A program made the translations under genes and the position numbers. DNA of 64,000 nt from Pseudomonas sp. L5B5. GTDB lineage: Bacteria; Pseudomonadota; Gammaproteobacteria; Pseudomonadales; Pseudomonadaceae. The stretch spans positions 1,054,001 through 1,118,000 of the forward strand of contig NZ_CP084742.1 in NCBI RefSeq assembly GCF_020520285.1, given 5' to 3'. This document shows positions 34,100-43,631 of this stretch, one piece after another. The stretch's first letter is position 1; the number at the start of each line of letters is the position of its first letter. The notes beneath the pieces are model-generated. The model was not told the DNA's origin. It saw only the letters and a list, made by a program, of their open reading frames with translations, and did no database searches.

Positions 34100-34384
34100 A
34101 TGACTACTAACGACAAGCAAAACCAAATGAGCGTCAACGAAGCCGGTAAAAAAGGTGGCGATGCAACTTCGGCTTCCCATGACAAAGAGTTCTATCAGGA
34201 GATCGGAAGCAAGGGTGGCCAAAACAGCGGCGGCAATTTCAAAAATGATCCCGAGCGCGCCGCCGAAGCCGGTAGCAAAGGCGGCCAGAACAGTGGCGGC
34301 AACTTTGCCAACGACCGTGAGAAAGCCTCGGAAGCTGGCCGTAAAGGCGGCCAAAACAGCCATGGTGGCGGACGCAACGGTTAA
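34100..34384 (+). CDS. KGG-repeat stress protein, long form (94 aa)
   Basis: Four KGG units are visible (EAGKKGGDA, EIGSKGGQNSGG, EAGSKGGQNSGG, EAGRKGGQNSHGGG). The last two units are nearly identical to the short KGG protein at 33595, so it probably arose by repeat expansion. It is strongly hydrophilic, like a desiccation-type (GsiB/Con-10-like) protein. The ribosome site is weak. Unlike the two short copies, no leader hairpin is seen. A 10-bp hairpin follows at 34395-34417. Confidence 0.83.
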   Translation: MTTNDKQNQMSVNEAGKKGGDATSASHDKEFYQEIGSKGGQNSGGNFKNDPERAAEAGSKGGQNSGGNFANDREKASEAGRKGGQNSHGGGRNG

Positions 34385-34394
34385 CGTGCTTTAT

Positions 34395-34417
34395 GCAGGG
34401 GAGCGGTGCTCCCCTGC
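34395..34417 (+). terminator. 3' hairpin of KGG gene 2
   Basis: GCAGGGGAGC, loop GGT, GCTCCCCTGC: a perfect 10-bp stem 10 bases after the stop, without a T tract. It could reduce readthrough into the protease gene at 34438 or stabilise the KGG mRNA. Confidence 0.5.
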
Positions 34418-34437
34418 CTTGATGGACGGGGGACACC

Positions 34438-34989
34438 ATGCCTTTACACGTCATTAACTTTACCGGGCCGGTCACCGCCTCTACCTGCAGCCAACTTATC
34501 GAAAAAGCCTCGTTGGCCGTTCAGCAAGAGGCTTCGGGGCTGGTAGTGAACATCGCCACTATGGGCGGCGAATGCAGCTACGGTTTTACCATGTACAACT
34601 TCCTGCTGGCGCTGCCGATCGCGGTGCACACCCATAATCTGGGCACCGTGGAGTCGATGGGCAATATCATCTTTCTGGCCGGTGAGCGCAGGACGGCGTG
34701 CAAGCACAGTAAATTTCTGTTTCATCCGTTTCATTGGCATGTGCAAGGCGCCGTCGACCATTCGCGCATGTCCGAATACGCCATGAGCCTTGACTACGAC
34801 TTGCAGTTGTATGCACGCATCGTCGAAGAGCGTACCAAGGATGCAAGGGAAAAACTCGAAACAGAAAAGTACCTGATAGCGGCACCGCGCATTCTCGACC
34901 CGCAACAAGCCATGACAGCCGGCTTGATCCATGGGATCGAACTACCGGTCATCAAGGCTGAGTTTGTAAGCAGCTTCATTCACTCCTAG
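34438..34989 (+). CDS. ClpP-like serine protease
   Basis: The 183-residue protein has the ClpP/TepA crotonase fold: GLVVNIATMGGECSYGF, then the nucleophile Ser73 in TVESMGN, His96 in LFHPFHW, and a likely Asp154 in RILDPQQAMTAGLIHGI. It differs clearly from housekeeping ClpP in length and in lacking the N-terminal axial loop sequence. No Clp ATPase is adjacent, so partner and substrates are open. GGGGG lies 5 bases before ATG 34438. Its place among KGG and DUF2934 genes suggests a stress role. Confidence 0.82.
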   Translation: MPLHVINFTGPVTASTCSQLIEKASLAVQQEASGLVVNIATMGGECSYGFTMYNFLLALPIAVHTHNLGTVESMGNIIFLAGERRTACKHSKFLFHPFHWHVQGAVDHSRMSEYAMSLDYDLQLYARIVEERTKDAREKLETEKYLIAAPRILDPQQAMTAGLIHGIELPVIKAEFVSSFIHS

Positions 34990-35018
34990 CGCTTTTAAAC
35001 TGGAACAGGAGCACCACG

Positions 35019-35258
35019 ATGGACGAAGAAACGATTCGACTCACCGCCTACCGTATTTGGGAACAACAAGGTAAGCCTGACGGCCAGGATTTTGTGCATT
35101 GGCTGCAAGCCAGAGACGAACTGACGCCCGGGCAAATAGATAGCTCTTCGGGCACGATCGAAAGCAATGTTACGCGGCCTGTACCGGCCCGATCAAAGCG
35201 CCAGGCGGCGCCATCATCCACAACGCGAAAAACACGCAGCAAAAAGCTCGAAGCCTGA
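35019..35258 (+). CDS. DUF2934 protein
   Basis: The 79-residue protein begins with the DUF2934 pattern: EETIRLTAYRIWEQQGKPDG followed by QDFVHWLQARDEL. A disordered basic tail ends in RKTRSKKLEA. AGGAG lies 7 bases before ATG 35019. The family is small and function is unknown; it is often found with stress genes. Spacing of 29 bases to the protease gene suggests co-transcription. Confidence 0.8.
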   Translation: MDEETIRLTAYRIWEQQGKPDGQDFVHWLQARDELTPGQIDSSSGTIESNVTRPVPARSKRQAAPSSTTRKTRSKKLEA

Positions 35259-35454
35259 GCGGGCCAGATCAGGCGTGCGGACGCGTCTGTCGTGACACCC
35301 GCCGACAGTCATGCGCACGCCTTCCCTTTGAAACTCGAATATTGGCACTTTAATATCAATTAATCGCTTGTTTGAAACTCCTCCTTTTTTTTGTTGAAAT
35401 CATTTACCTCATCATGGATCGTGAGTGAGCTTTTAATTCAGGGAGGAATCGAAG

Positions 35455-35670
35455 ATGTCTGGTCTACAAGCGAACGGCCAGTGCGCCCAATGTAAACAGC
35501 CCTTCGAGCCGACGACGGACGAACCCTCCTATCTGGTGTCCACCGCCGCCGAGATGCTCTGCCCGCCATGCAGGCAACAGTATCTGGCGGACTTGATGAT
35601 AGATGCACTTCAACGCAGCGCCCTCAAGTTATGCATGCTGCAGGAACGTCGAAAAAACAATAAGGCTTGA
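35455..35670 (+). CDS. small zinc-ribbon-like protein (71 aa)
   Basis: Two cysteine pairs, Cys10/Cys13 (CAQC) and Cys36/Cys39 (CPPC), 23 residues apart, suggest a zinc ribbon. A helical C-terminal part follows (YLADLMIDALQRSALKLCML). GGGAGGA lies 6 bases before ATG 35455, a very strong site. No exact family assigned. Confidence 0.68.
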   Translation: MSGLQANGQCAQCKQPFEPTTDEPSYLVSTAAEMLCPPCRQQYLADLMIDALQRSALKLCMLQERRKNNKA

Positions 35671-35718
35671 CTCAAACCAACACTCTATTCAAATGTGCGT
35701 ATTTGTTAAAAGTTACAC

Positions 35719-35988
35719 TCATTCAGGGGGCGGTGGTACATAGGGCTGCGCAATAAACGGAATACTTCCAGAAGGACGCCACCTGACGTTCTCCAGGCCG
35801 TAGCGTTCTGCAAGGGGTCTGCTGACCCGTTTGATCTTTTCATGGCGTGACCGAGGAATTATACCGATCCCAGCATCGCAAGATGCCCAATGCCACGCCG
35901 CTGCATTATTCATGACATCCGCTCTTATAATAAAAGATCTCGGCTTATGATGGTATTCGTACTCGATAATATATAAAGAATTTTTCAT
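35719..35988 (-). CDS. DUF6555-like small protein, second copy
   Basis: The 89-residue protein shares the core NNAAAWHWASCDAGIGIIPR and KRVSRPLAERYGLENVRW with the gene at 9537-9791. A proline-rich tail (QPYVPPPPE) is specific to this copy. AAGGAGG 4 bases before ATG 35986-35988 supports the start. It converges with the zinc-ribbon gene, 48 bases apart, and no terminator is obvious between them. Function unknown. Confidence 0.7.
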   Translation of the reverse strand: MKNSLYIIEYEYHHKPRSFIIRADVMNNAAAWHWASCDAGIGIIPRSRHEKIKRVSRPLAERYGLENVRWRPSGSIPFIAQPYVPPPPE

Positions 35989-36094
35989 ATATCCTCCTTC
36001 TGATTTTTGTTATTGGAGCAGCGCGAAGGTTCAGATTTTCCCTCTTGAGGTGTATTTTTAGTTGCGCCAACTTGCGACACTATCGGGACATGAC

Positions 36095-36219
36095 CATTCG
36101 TCGGCGCCTTCTAAAAAAAACCAAACCGTTATCGCTTTATCGCTTCTTACTATTGAGCCTGCTCCCTCCAGGCTCTGGTAAAACTCCTGTCTTGCCCGTA
36201 CTCCGTGCGGGCTTTTTTT
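36095..36219 (+). ncRNA. candidate noncoding element ending in a terminator, copy A
   Basis: This plus-strand stretch is homologous to the minus-strand sequence at 54151-54270. Shared blocks include CGTCG near its start, an A-run followed by AAACCG, TGAGCCTG (36154-36161), AACTCCT and the terminator. A 7-bp hairpin GAGCCTG / CAGGCTC (36155-36175) exposes the loop CTCCCTC, which could pair with GGAG ribosome sites. It is followed by the terminator stem GCCCGTAC / GTGCGGGC (36193-36211) and eight Ts. No gene lies upstream on this strand, so a stand-alone small RNA is possible. The 5' end is not determined; a decayed gene remnant is the alternative. Confidence 0.45.
36193..36219 (+). terminator. 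rho-independent terminator
   Basis: An 8-bp stem (one T-G pair) with loop TCC, then T8. Almost the same sequence, with loop TCA, is found on the minus strand at 54151-54176. Confidence 0.85.
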
Positions 36220-36437
36220 TGAGCAGTTCATAGAGCCGTGACGGTGTTCGGCGAGCCGGTGACTAGTGCGCCGCACTTATATACACAACGCCGGCTTGTT
36301 TCGCCGCGCCCCAATACGCTGCCATGACTAACTTGAACTTCAAGGGCGGGAAACCTTTCATCTCTAATCGTGAAATGCGGTGGAACTCAAGCTGCGCAGG
36401 TTTTTCTATCGCAGACACATCCATCGGAGGATTGACC

Positions 36438-37271
36438 ATGACTGACCAGCCACTAATATCCACCCACACCCCTCCTGACGCGCACCGAAGCGGCACGATG
36501 ACCAAGGCTGAGCGCACACTTTCGCTGGCCGCTGGCGCTGCCCTATTACTGCATGGCTGTCGCAAGGGTGGGTTGAGTGGTGCACTCCAGGTTGCGGCGG
36601 GCGCCTACGGTGTAATTCGCGGTGCAGCCGGGCACTGCGCACTGAAGCGGGTGTTGACACCAACCCCCTACGAAACACAATTCAGCCGCGAACATCAGTG
36701 GCCGATCAGCGAGGCAATCACGCGCAGTATCACGATCTTGCGCCCATCGGATGAGGTGTCTGCCCTCATCGCCAGGCCCGAGAACATCGGCCCGTTGCTG
36801 CGCTGGGTCGACAGTGTCGAGCAACTGACCCCGGACACCGCGCTCTGGAAGCTCCGCGCACCGGCCGGCCGGCGCCTGCAGTGCGCGCTTGTGCAGATCG
36901 ATACACAGGATCGCCATGTAGTGCATTGGAAAACTCCAGGCGACGCGCGATGGGCGCACGACATTACCGTCTCGCTGAGCCCCGCCCCGGCCGGCCGTGG
37001 AACCCAGGTCAAGGCGGTGGTGGTGTGCAAGCCGGCAATGGCCAAGTTGGGCTATGGCTTGGCGCGTGCGATCAGCCTGTTCAGCGACAAAGCCTTGCTC
37101 AACGCCCTGCAGGCAGTGAAGCAGCAACTGGAGACCGGCGAGGTCAGCAACAACCGCTCCAGGCCGGAACAGGACGACGATTTTTTTTACGTACACGCCG
37201 GCGCTGACCAGGTCGCAACCGATCACCCGTCAGCCAAAACCGGCGTTGTTATCGAAGGAGAACCCCACTGA
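36438..37271 (+). CDS. membrane-associated SRPBCC-domain protein
   Basis: The 277-residue protein starts at ATG 36438 (MTDQPLIST), 7 bases after GGAGG; the longer frame from 36324 has no ribosome site. The first 90 residues have a Gly/Ala-rich hydrophobic segment (LSLAAGAALLLHGC, GALQVAAGAYGVIRGAAGHC) like DUF2892/YgaP-type anchors. The middle (about 95-245) is a lipid- or ligand-binding START/polyketide-cyclase-like domain (SITILRPSDEVSALI, WKLRAPAGRRLQCALVQID, AHDITVSLSPAPAGRGTQVK). Its TGA overlaps the next gene's ATG by one base, so it is translated together with the dehydrogenase. Role unknown. Confidence 0.78.
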   Translation: MTDQPLISTHTPPDAHRSGTMTKAERTLSLAAGAALLLHGCRKGGLSGALQVAAGAYGVIRGAAGHCALKRVLTPTPYETQFSREHQWPISEAITRSITILRPSDEVSALIARPENIGPLLRWVDSVEQLTPDTALWKLRAPAGRRLQCALVQIDTQDRHVVHWKTPGDARWAHDITVSLSPAPAGRGTQVKAVVVCKPAMAKLGYGLARAISLFSDKALLNALQAVKQQLETGEVSNNRSRPEQDDDFFYVHAGADQVATDHPSAKTGVVIEGEPH

Positions 37272-38440
37272 TGCGCGCACTCACTTGGCAAGCACCTAAT
37301 CTACTGCAACTCGACAATGTCGCCGACCCTGCGATCCTTAACCCACGGGACGCGATCATTCGCGTCACCCTCTCCTCTGTCTGCGGTTCGGACCTGCACT
37401 TGCTCGGCGGCTACGTACCGGCCATGAAGCCCGGCGATATCATTGGCCACGAATCCATGGGCGAAGTGGTTGAGGTCGGCAAAGGCGTCACCGACCTGCG
37501 CAAGGGTGACAAAGTGATCACCATCTCAATCATCGGCTGCGGCAACTGCGAGCCGTGCCAGCGCAGCGATTTCTCCTGCTGCGACAACTCCAACCCAAAC
37601 CCGTCGGCGACGGACCTGATGTATGGCCAGCCATGCTGCGGCATCATCGGCTACAGCCACGCCTTTGGCGGTTACCCGGGCAGTCACGCAACCTACGTGC
37701 GGGTGCCGTTCGCCGACGTCAACCTGTTCAAGGTGCCCGAAGGCGTGAGCGATGAGCAGGCGCTGTTTGTCTCGGATGCGGCGCCCACCGGTTACTTCGC
37801 GGCGGACAATGCCGATATCCAGCCCGGCGACACCGTGGCAGTGTGGGGCTGCGGCGGCGTTGGCCAGATGGCGATCTGCAGTGCTTACCTGTTGGGCGCC
37901 GAGCGGGTGATCGCGATTGATCGTTACCCCGACCGGCTGCGCCTGGCCGAAGAACGCGGCAAGGCGATCCCTATCAACTACGAGAAAACCAACGTGCACG
38001 AAGCCTTGCTGGAGTTGACTGGCGGACGCGGCCCGGATCGCTGCATCGACTGTGTGGGCATGGAGGCGCATGGCACCGAGATCGACTATGCCTATGACAA
38101 GGCCAAGCAGTTGCTCAGGCTGCACACCGAACGCGGCAGCGTGCTAAGGCAGGCCATACGTGCCTGCCGTAAAGGCGGCACGGTATCGGTGGTCGGCGTG
38201 TACGGTGGGTTGCTCGACAAGTTCCCGATGGGCGCGATCGTCAACAAGGCGTTGACGCTAAGATCCGGACAGCAACCGGGGCAGCGTTACGCACCGACCC
38301 TGTTCGAGCATATTCGCAAAGGCGAGCTTGACCCTGCCTACTTGCTGACCCATCCCATGAGCCTGGAAGACGGGGCGCAAGGCTACAAGCTGTTCAAGGA
38401 AAAAACCGATAATTGCCTGCGGGTGGTGTTTAAGCCCTGA
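37271..38440 (+). CDS. zinc-dependent alcohol/formaldehyde dehydrogenase, second type
   Basis: The 389-residue medium-chain dehydrogenase shows catalytic Cys38 (SVCGSD) and His60-Glu61, and structural zinc cysteines 90, 93, 96 and 104. The NAD-binding loop is GCGGVG (near 194) and DRYPDRL ends the second strand. It is only distantly similar to the enzyme at 1447-2586. Oxidation of a short aldehyde or alcohol is expected. Translational coupling to the SRPBCC protein suggests a shared, perhaps hydrophobic, substrate; this is inference. Confidence 0.88.
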   Translation: MRALTWQAPNLLQLDNVADPAILNPRDAIIRVTLSSVCGSDLHLLGGYVPAMKPGDIIGHESMGEVVEVGKGVTDLRKGDKVITISIIGCGNCEPCQRSDFSCCDNSNPNPSATDLMYGQPCCGIIGYSHAFGGYPGSHATYVRVPFADVNLFKVPEGVSDEQALFVSDAAPTGYFAADNADIQPGDTVAVWGCGGVGQMAICSAYLLGAERVIAIDRYPDRLRLAEERGKAIPINYEKTNVHEALLELTGGRGPDRCIDCVGMEAHGTEIDYAYDKAKQLLRLHTERGSVLRQAIRACRKGGTVSVVGVYGGLLDKFPMGAIVNKALTLRSGQQPGQRYAPTLFEHIRKGELDPAYLLTHPMSLEDGAQGYKLFKEKTDNCLRVVFKP

Positions 38441-38530
38441 GGGTCGTGCGTGTGGTTTCAATGCCTGGCACGCCGAACAGCGGGGGATGTGTGAGCCGTA
38501 GATGCCGATACCCATGCTCCGATAAGCGAT

Positions 38531-39862
38531 TTAGCCAGGCTCCGCGACCGGCGTCGCCAGGCGGTTGCACGCGTACAGCGCACTCCCCAGCAGCATCATC
38601 GCGCCGCCTCGCAGCCAAGTGTCGAGGCCTTGCTGGCTGAGCAGGATCAGGCAGGAAACAATCGCCAGCACCGGCACCCAGGTCGGCACACGAAAATGGT
38701 GTTCTGCGACGAGGTCGCGGCGCAATACCAGCACCGCCAGGTTGGTGCTGAGGAACACGAAAAGCAGCAACAGCACGACCGTATCGGCCAACGCTGCGAG
38801 CGTGCCGGTCAACGTCAAGGAGATGGCCACCAGGGTGCTGGCGATGATCGCGACCCAAGGCGTACGCCGCTTGGGCAGCACACGCGAAAGCGGCCCCGGC
38901 AACAGGCCCATGCGGGCCATGCCATAGGTCAGGCGGCTGGCCATGACCATGGTCAACAGCGCACCGTTGGCGACCGCCACCAGTGCAATGAATGCGAAGA
39001 GCTGGGGCGGGATACTCAAGCCCGAGGCGCGTACCACTTCGAGCAACGGCGCCGAGGTGGCCGTCAGTTTGTCCATCGGCAGCACCACTGAAGCAGCGAC
39101 ACCAACCGCCGTATACACGATGCCGGCCGTCACCAACGCGGCAAACAGCGCACGCGGATACACCTTGCGCACCCCGCGTATTTCTTCGGCCAGGTTAGCC
39201 GACGTTTCAAAACCGACAAACGAATAGAACGCCAGCAATGCAGCGCTCAGCACCGCAGGCATAGTGTTGACGCCGGCCTTGAACTCCAGCGCGCGGCCGA
39301 GGTTGGTTTCGCCCGACTGGATGCACCAGGCCGCGGCCACCACCACCAATAGCAGCCCGGACAGTTCGATGCAGGTCATGACCATGTTGCCGCCCAACGA
39401 CTCCTTGATACCGCGAGCATTGAGCAGCGCTATCACCATCAGGAATATCAGCGCGGCCAGGTGCGGTGATACGTCGACGAACGCCGCCAGGTAATCGCCG
39501 GCAAATGCGAGGGACAGCCCGGCCGCACTGGTGACGGCGGCCGCCAGCATGCAAAAGCCGACCAGGAACGAAATCAGCGGTGACTTGAATGCCTTCTCGG
39601 CGAACACCGAAGCAGCGCCGGCATAGGGGTACTTGGTCACCAGCTCCGCGTACGAACCTGCCGTGAGCATGGCGAAGAACAACGCCACCAGCAGCGGCAC
39701 CCAGATCGCCCCACCCACCTCGCCAGCGATGGTGCCGGCCAGCGCGTATACGCCGACACCGAGCACATCGCCGAGAATGAACAGAAACAACATCGGGCCC
39801 GTCACGGCGCGGCGCAAGGACGGTTTTGTGGGTGCGGCTTGGCTGAAGCTGAACTCGGACAT
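38531..39862 (-). CDS. APC-family amino acid permease
   Basis: The 443-residue inner-membrane protein starts at ATG 39860-39862 (MSEFSFSQAAP); an in-frame codon 11 residues earlier is possible since neither has a strong ribosome site. About 12 helices are visible. The first helix has GDVLGVGVYALAG, the substrate-binding unwound motif of the APC superfamily. GFETSANLAEEIRG in the sixth helix and KRRTPWVAI between helices 8 and 9 are also family hallmarks. Substrate likely an amino acid or polyamine. Confidence 0.87.
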   Translation of the reverse strand: MSEFSFSQAAPTKPSLRRAVTGPMLFLFILGDVLGVGVYALAGTIAGEVGGAIWVPLLVALFFAMLTAGSYAELVTKYPYAGAASVFAEKAFKSPLISFLVGFCMLAAAVTSAAGLSLAFAGDYLAAFVDVSPHLAALIFLMVIALLNARGIKESLGGNMVMTCIELSGLLLVVVAAAWCIQSGETNLGRALEFKAGVNTMPAVLSAALLAFYSFVGFETSANLAEEIRGVRKVYPRALFAALVTAGIVYTAVGVAASVVLPMDKLTATSAPLLEVVRASGLSIPPQLFAFIALVAVANGALLTMVMASRLTYGMARMGLLPGPLSRVLPKRRTPWVAIIASTLVAISLTLTGTLAALADTVVLLLLFVFLSTNLAVLVLRRDLVAEHHFRVPTWVPVLAIVSCLILLSQQGLDTWLRGGAMMLLGSALYACNRLATPVAEPG

Positions 39863-39995
39863 GGGCGGTTCGGGCGGCGGGGTTGTTATCAGCAATCAGC
39901 GGGCGCGGGCCGGCTGACGCGGGGCTCTCTACAATGGAAAATCCACGCGCCGCCAAAGTTCCGTTTTCCGCTGCAACCCCGGCGCAGGCGCCCCG

Positions 39996-40310
39996 TCAAT
40001 CGTCCTCGTGCAGGTGCGCGTCAGCGCAGGGCAAACGCCCCGATTCGCCGCCCGCAATCCGTTCCGCCTGATCAATGCCGCGCTTGAGCGCGTCGTGCAC
40101 GGTCCATTCGGCGCCCGGCAACTGGCTGGTGCGTTCAATCACGCATTGCCCCGTCGCGGTATAGACGCTGACCATCACTTCGATATCGGCGTCTTCGCGC
40201 TCCCGGGCCCTGACTTCGATATGGCACCCGTTTTCCACTTCCTGAGTAAAGCACTCTTCTTCCAATGCCTTTTGGGCCCATGCCTTATAAGTATTACCAC
40301 GAATAAACAT
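39996..40310 (-). CDS. hypothetical protein (104 aa)
   Basis: The product is soluble and acidic with an alternating strand/helix character (GCHIEVRAREREDADIEVMV, EWTVHDALKRGIDQAERIA). GGGAG lies 7 bases before ATG 40308-40310. It is followed 133 bases on by the permease gene on the same strand. No family recognised. Confidence 0.62.
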   Translation of the reverse strand: MFIRGNTYKAWAQKALEEECFTQEVENGCHIEVRAREREDADIEVMVSVYTATGQCVIERTSQLPGAEWTVHDALKRGIDQAERIAGGESGRLPCADAHLHEDD

Positions 40311-40728
40311 AACTGTTCTCCCGGACCGTTAGTGGGTTGGTCTTCAAGTAAGACCTGAATGCCTTAAGAGGGATTCCGTCTTTTTTACAAGGGAAATTGC
40401 ATCATGCACCTATAAAGCTCTAGTGCCGTTTCGCTTGTTAAGCCGTTCGTCAGGCGAAGTAACAAATTGTTAAACCAACCCCGTGACGTCTATTCAAAAT
40501 ATTCGGCAGCGCGGTGAAACACGCACCCCAGAGCAGCAGCGAAAGCCAACAGATCCGGGCAGTTGATGGGTTTTGTCCATTGATGGCGCTGTATTGCCTG
40601 GCGTCAGGCACTTGACTGCGCCACGCACTAAAAAGCGCAGCGCCAGCGTTTCGCTTAAGTAATTTTCGACCACTGTCGCCGGACTTTCGGCGCCGTAACA
40701 ACGGACGTTTTCAATACAGGAGCAAGGC
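40311..40728. other. regulatory region upstream of cyoA
   Basis: A 418-base divergent region. An inverted repeat TAACAA-A-TTGTTA (40460-40472) could be an operator. I see no Anr/FNR box (TTGAT-N4-ATCAA). Open frames on the minus strand here (40450-40701) have no ribosome site and are not supported. AGGAG precedes the cyoA start. Confidence 0.4.
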
Positions 40729-41652
40729 ATGAAACGAGCGATTGGCTATTGCCTGGCATATCTCGCCAGCGTCTTCTTGTTAAGCGGCTGCAACTTAGTG
40801 GTGTTCAACCCCAAGGGGCAGATTGCAACCGATGAGCGCGACCTGATTATCCTCGCCACGGGCCTGATGCTGTTGGTTGTGGTGCCGGTGATCGTGCTGA
40901 TGTTCGTATTCGCCTACCGCTACCGCGCCACCAATAAAAAGGCCCGTTACTCACCGCGCTGGGCCAGTTCCCACAAAATCGAAGCGGTAGTGTGGGGCGT
41001 GCCGCTGCTGATCATCATCGCCTTGGGCTGGGTGACGTGGAAAACCACCCACGCCCTCGACCCCTATCGCCCGCTCGACTCGGACACGCCACCGATCAAC
41101 GTCCAGGTGGTGGCCACCGACTGGAAGTGGCTGTTCATCTACCCCGACCTGGGTATCGCCAGCGTCAACGAACTGGCCTTGCCGGTGCACACGCCGGTGA
41201 GTTTCACCATCACCTCCGACGCAGCCATGACGTCCTTCTTCATCCCGGCGCTGGGAGGGCAGATCTATGCGATGGCAGGCATGCAGACCAAGCTGCACCT
41301 GATCGCCAACGAAACCGGCGAGTTCAAGGGAATCGCCGCCAACTACAACGGCCCCGGTTTTTCCGACATGCATTTCACCACGCTGTCATTGAGCCCCACC
41401 GACTTCCAGACCTGGGTGAACAAGGTCAAGGGCGCCTCCACAGCCCTTGACCAAACGAGCTATGCGCACTTGGCCAAGCCCACCATCAAGCACCCCGTGA
41501 CCTATTACTCGGCAGTGCAGGAGCGGCTGTTTCTGGACATCGTCGATAAATACGAAGGCATGAACAAGGCCAATAAAACCAGGCGAGCGCCATTGAGCGG
41601 TACTGAAAAGCGCGTCGATCAACACCCCAGTTTACTGGCCGAGGAGCAATAA
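40729..41652 (+). CDS. cyoA: cytochrome bo ubiquinol oxidase subunit II
   Basis: The 307-residue lipoprotein has lipobox LSGC (residues 18-21), two TM helices (about 38-60 and 85-103) and a periplasmic cupredoxin domain. That domain contains the quinol-oxidase-type [15 protein letters not shown] and lacks the CuA Cys pair. AGGAG lies 6-7 bases before ATG 40729. First gene of cyoABCDE. Role: part of the quinol-oxidising terminal oxidase in the inner membrane. Confidence 0.95.
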   Translation: MKRAIGYCLAYLASVFLLSGCNLVVFNPKGQIATDERDLIILATGLMLLVVVPVIVLMFVFAYRYRATNKKARYSPRWASSHKIEAVVWGVPLLIIIALGWVTWKTTHALDPYRPLDSDTPPINVQVVATDWKWLFIYPDLGIASVNELALPVHTPVSFTITSDAAMTSFFIPALGGQIYAMAGMQTKLHLIANETGEFKGIAANYNGPGFSDMHFTTLSLSPTDFQTWVNKVKGASTALDQTSYAHLAKPTIKHPVTYYSAVQERLFLDIVDKYEGMNKANKTRRAPLSGTEKRVDQHPSLLAEEQ

Positions 41653-41654
41653 CA

Positions 41655-43628
41655 ATGTTCGGAAAACTGTCATGGGATGCGATTCCAACCACTGAACCGA
41701 TTGTGATGTACACGCTGGCCTTCATCGGGCTGATCGGCGCGGCGATGGTGGGCACCATTACCTGGAAACGCAAATGGGGCTATTTGTGGCGCGAGTGGTT
41801 CACGTCGGTGGACCACAAAAAGATCGGATGTATGTATATCATCGTCGCGCTGGTGATGCTGCTACGCGGTTTTTCCGACGCAATCATGATGCGCACCCAG
41901 CAAGCCATGGCCGCCAGTGGCGGGCCGGGTTATCTGCCGCCGGAACACTACGACCAGATCTTCACTGCCCATGGCGTGATCATGATTTTCTTCGTGGCCA
42001 TGCCCTTCGTGGTCGGCCTGATGAACGTTGTGGTGCCGTTGCAGATCGGCGCACGCGACGTGGCCTATCCGTTTCTCAACGCGCTGAGCTTCTGGCTGTT
42101 CGTGGCCGGTGCCGCGCTGGTCAACGTCTCACTGGGGATCGGTGAGTTTGCGCGAACCGGTTGGGTCGCCTATCCGCCGTTATCCGGATTGGCATACAGC
42201 CCCGGGGTCGGGGTGGACTACTACATATGGTCACTGCAGATATCCGGCGTCGGCACGTTACTGACGGGGCTGAATTTCTTCGTCACAATCTTGAAGATGC
42301 GCACCGAAGGCATGACGTTGTTCAAAATGCCGGTGTTCACCTGGAATGCGCTGTGCACCTCGGTGCTGATCCTGGCGTCGTTTCCAATTCTCACCGCCAC
42401 CCTGCTGATGCTGTCCCTGGACCGTTACCTGGGCATGCATTTCTTTACCAACGAAGCCGGCGGCAACCCGATGATGTACGTGAACTTGATCTGGGCCTGG
42501 GGGCATCCGGAGGTGTACATCCTGATCCTGCCGGCGTTCGGAGTGTTTTCCGAGATTGCCGCGACCTTCAGCAGTAAGCGGCTCTTCGGTTACGTGTCGC
42601 TGGTATGGGCGACGATTGCGATTACCGTGTTGTCGTTCATCGTGTGGCTGCACCACTTCTTCACCATGGGCGCAGGGGGTAACGTCAACGCGTTCTTCGG
42701 CATCATGACCATGATTATCGCTGTGCCGACCGGGGTGAAAATCTTCACCTGGCTGTTCACCATGTACCGTGGCCGGGTGCGCTTCGAGACCCCCATGCTG
42801 TGGACCCTGGGCTTTATCGTGACCTTCAGCATCGGCGGGATGACCGGGGTATTGCTGGCAGTGCCGGGCGCTGACTTCATGCTGCACAACAGCCTGTTCC
42901 TGATCGCGCATTTTCACAACGTGATCATCGGCGGCGCGGTGTTCGGCTACATGGCCGGCCTGACCTACTGGTTCCCCAAGGCCTTTGGCTTCCGCTTGAA
43001 CGACAAGCTGGGCCGCATCGCCTTCTGGTGCTGGCTGATCGGCTTTTATTTCGCGTTCATGCCGTCGTATGTACTGGGCTTTATGGGCATGACCCGGCGC
43101 CTAAACCATTTCGACAACCCGGAATGGCGGCCGTGGCTGCTGCTGGAAGTGCTGGGCGTGCTCATCATCCTCTGCGGCGTAATTTCCCAGGCTCTGCAGC
43201 TGTTCGTCAGCATCCGCAACCGCCACCAATACCGCGACCTCACTGGCGACCCGTGGGACGGGCGCACCCTGGAATGGGCCACCGCCTCTCCGCCACCGCT
43301 GTACAACTTCGCCGAGCAACCCAAGGTCAATGACCTGGACGCTTATTGGGGCATGAAGGAGCGCGGCGTGAGCACCCTCAGCCACACCGACTACCGAAGC
43401 ATTCACATGCCGCGCAACACCGCCTCGGGCCTGTTGATCAGCCTGTTCGCGCTGATCTGCAGCTTCGCCCTGGTCTGGCACATCTGGTGGCTGGCGGCGT
43501 TCGGCCTGGTGGCTTCGGTGGTCGCGTTCGTGGTGCGCAGCTACGACGAAGACACTGATTACTTCGTGTCCGCGCAAGAGGTGGCGCGCATCGAAACGGC
43601 ACGTCTCAAAGACCTGGCAGAGGCTTGA
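41655..43628 (+). CDS. cyoB: cytochrome bo ubiquinol oxidase subunit I
   Basis: The 657-residue catalytic subunit has about 15 TM helices. Motifs: [13 protein letters not shown] (low-spin haem ligand), [20 protein letters not shown] (CuB and His-Tyr cross-link), [10 protein letters not shown] and [16 protein letters not shown] (haem ligands). Two bases separate it from cyoA. It reduces oxygen to water and pumps protons using quinol electrons. Length matches family. Confidence 0.96.
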   Translation: MFGKLSWDAIPTTEPIVMYTLAFIGLIGAAMVGTITWKRKWGYLWREWFTSVDHKKIGCMYIIVALVMLLRGFSDAIMMRTQQAMAASGGPGYLPPEHYDQIFTAHGVIMIFFVAMPFVVGLMNVVVPLQIGARDVAYPFLNALSFWLFVAGAALVNVSLGIGEFARTGWVAYPPLSGLAYSPGVGVDYYIWSLQISGVGTLLTGLNFFVTILKMRTEGMTLFKMPVFTWNALCTSVLILASFPILTATLLMLSLDRYLGMHFFTNEAGGNPMMYVNLIWAWGHPEVYILILPAFGVFSEIAATFSSKRLFGYVSLVWATIAITVLSFIVWLHHFFTMGAGGNVNAFFGIMTMIIAVPTGVKIFTWLFTMYRGRVRFETPMLWTLGFIVTFSIGGMTGVLLAVPGADFMLHNSLFLIAHFHNVIIGGAVFGYMAGLTYWFPKAFGFRLNDKLGRIAFWCWLIGFYFAFMPSYVLGFMGMTRRLNHFDNPEWRPWLLLEVLGVLIILCGVISQALQLFVSIRNRHQYRDLTGDPWDGRTLEWATASPPPLYNFAEQPKVNDLDAYWGMKERGVSTLSHTDYRSIHMPRNTASGLLISLFALICSFALVWHIWWLAAFGLVASVVAFVVRSYDEDTDYFVSAQEVARIETARLKDLAEA

Positions 43629-43631
43629 TCC

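Larger units (their letters stand above)
35989..36437. other. gene-free region containing an sRNA-like element
   Basis: No supported protein gene lies between the DUF6555 gene and the SRPBCC gene. The plus strand carries the candidate noncoding element at 36095-36219 with its terminator. The stretch 36220-36437 has a good ribosome site (GGAGG) near its end for the next gene and nothing else I can name. Confidence 0.5.

Noticed and set aside
40450..40730. Minus-strand frames upstream of cyoA
   Set aside because: They overlap each other in different frames, have no ribosome site and lie in the expected promoter region.
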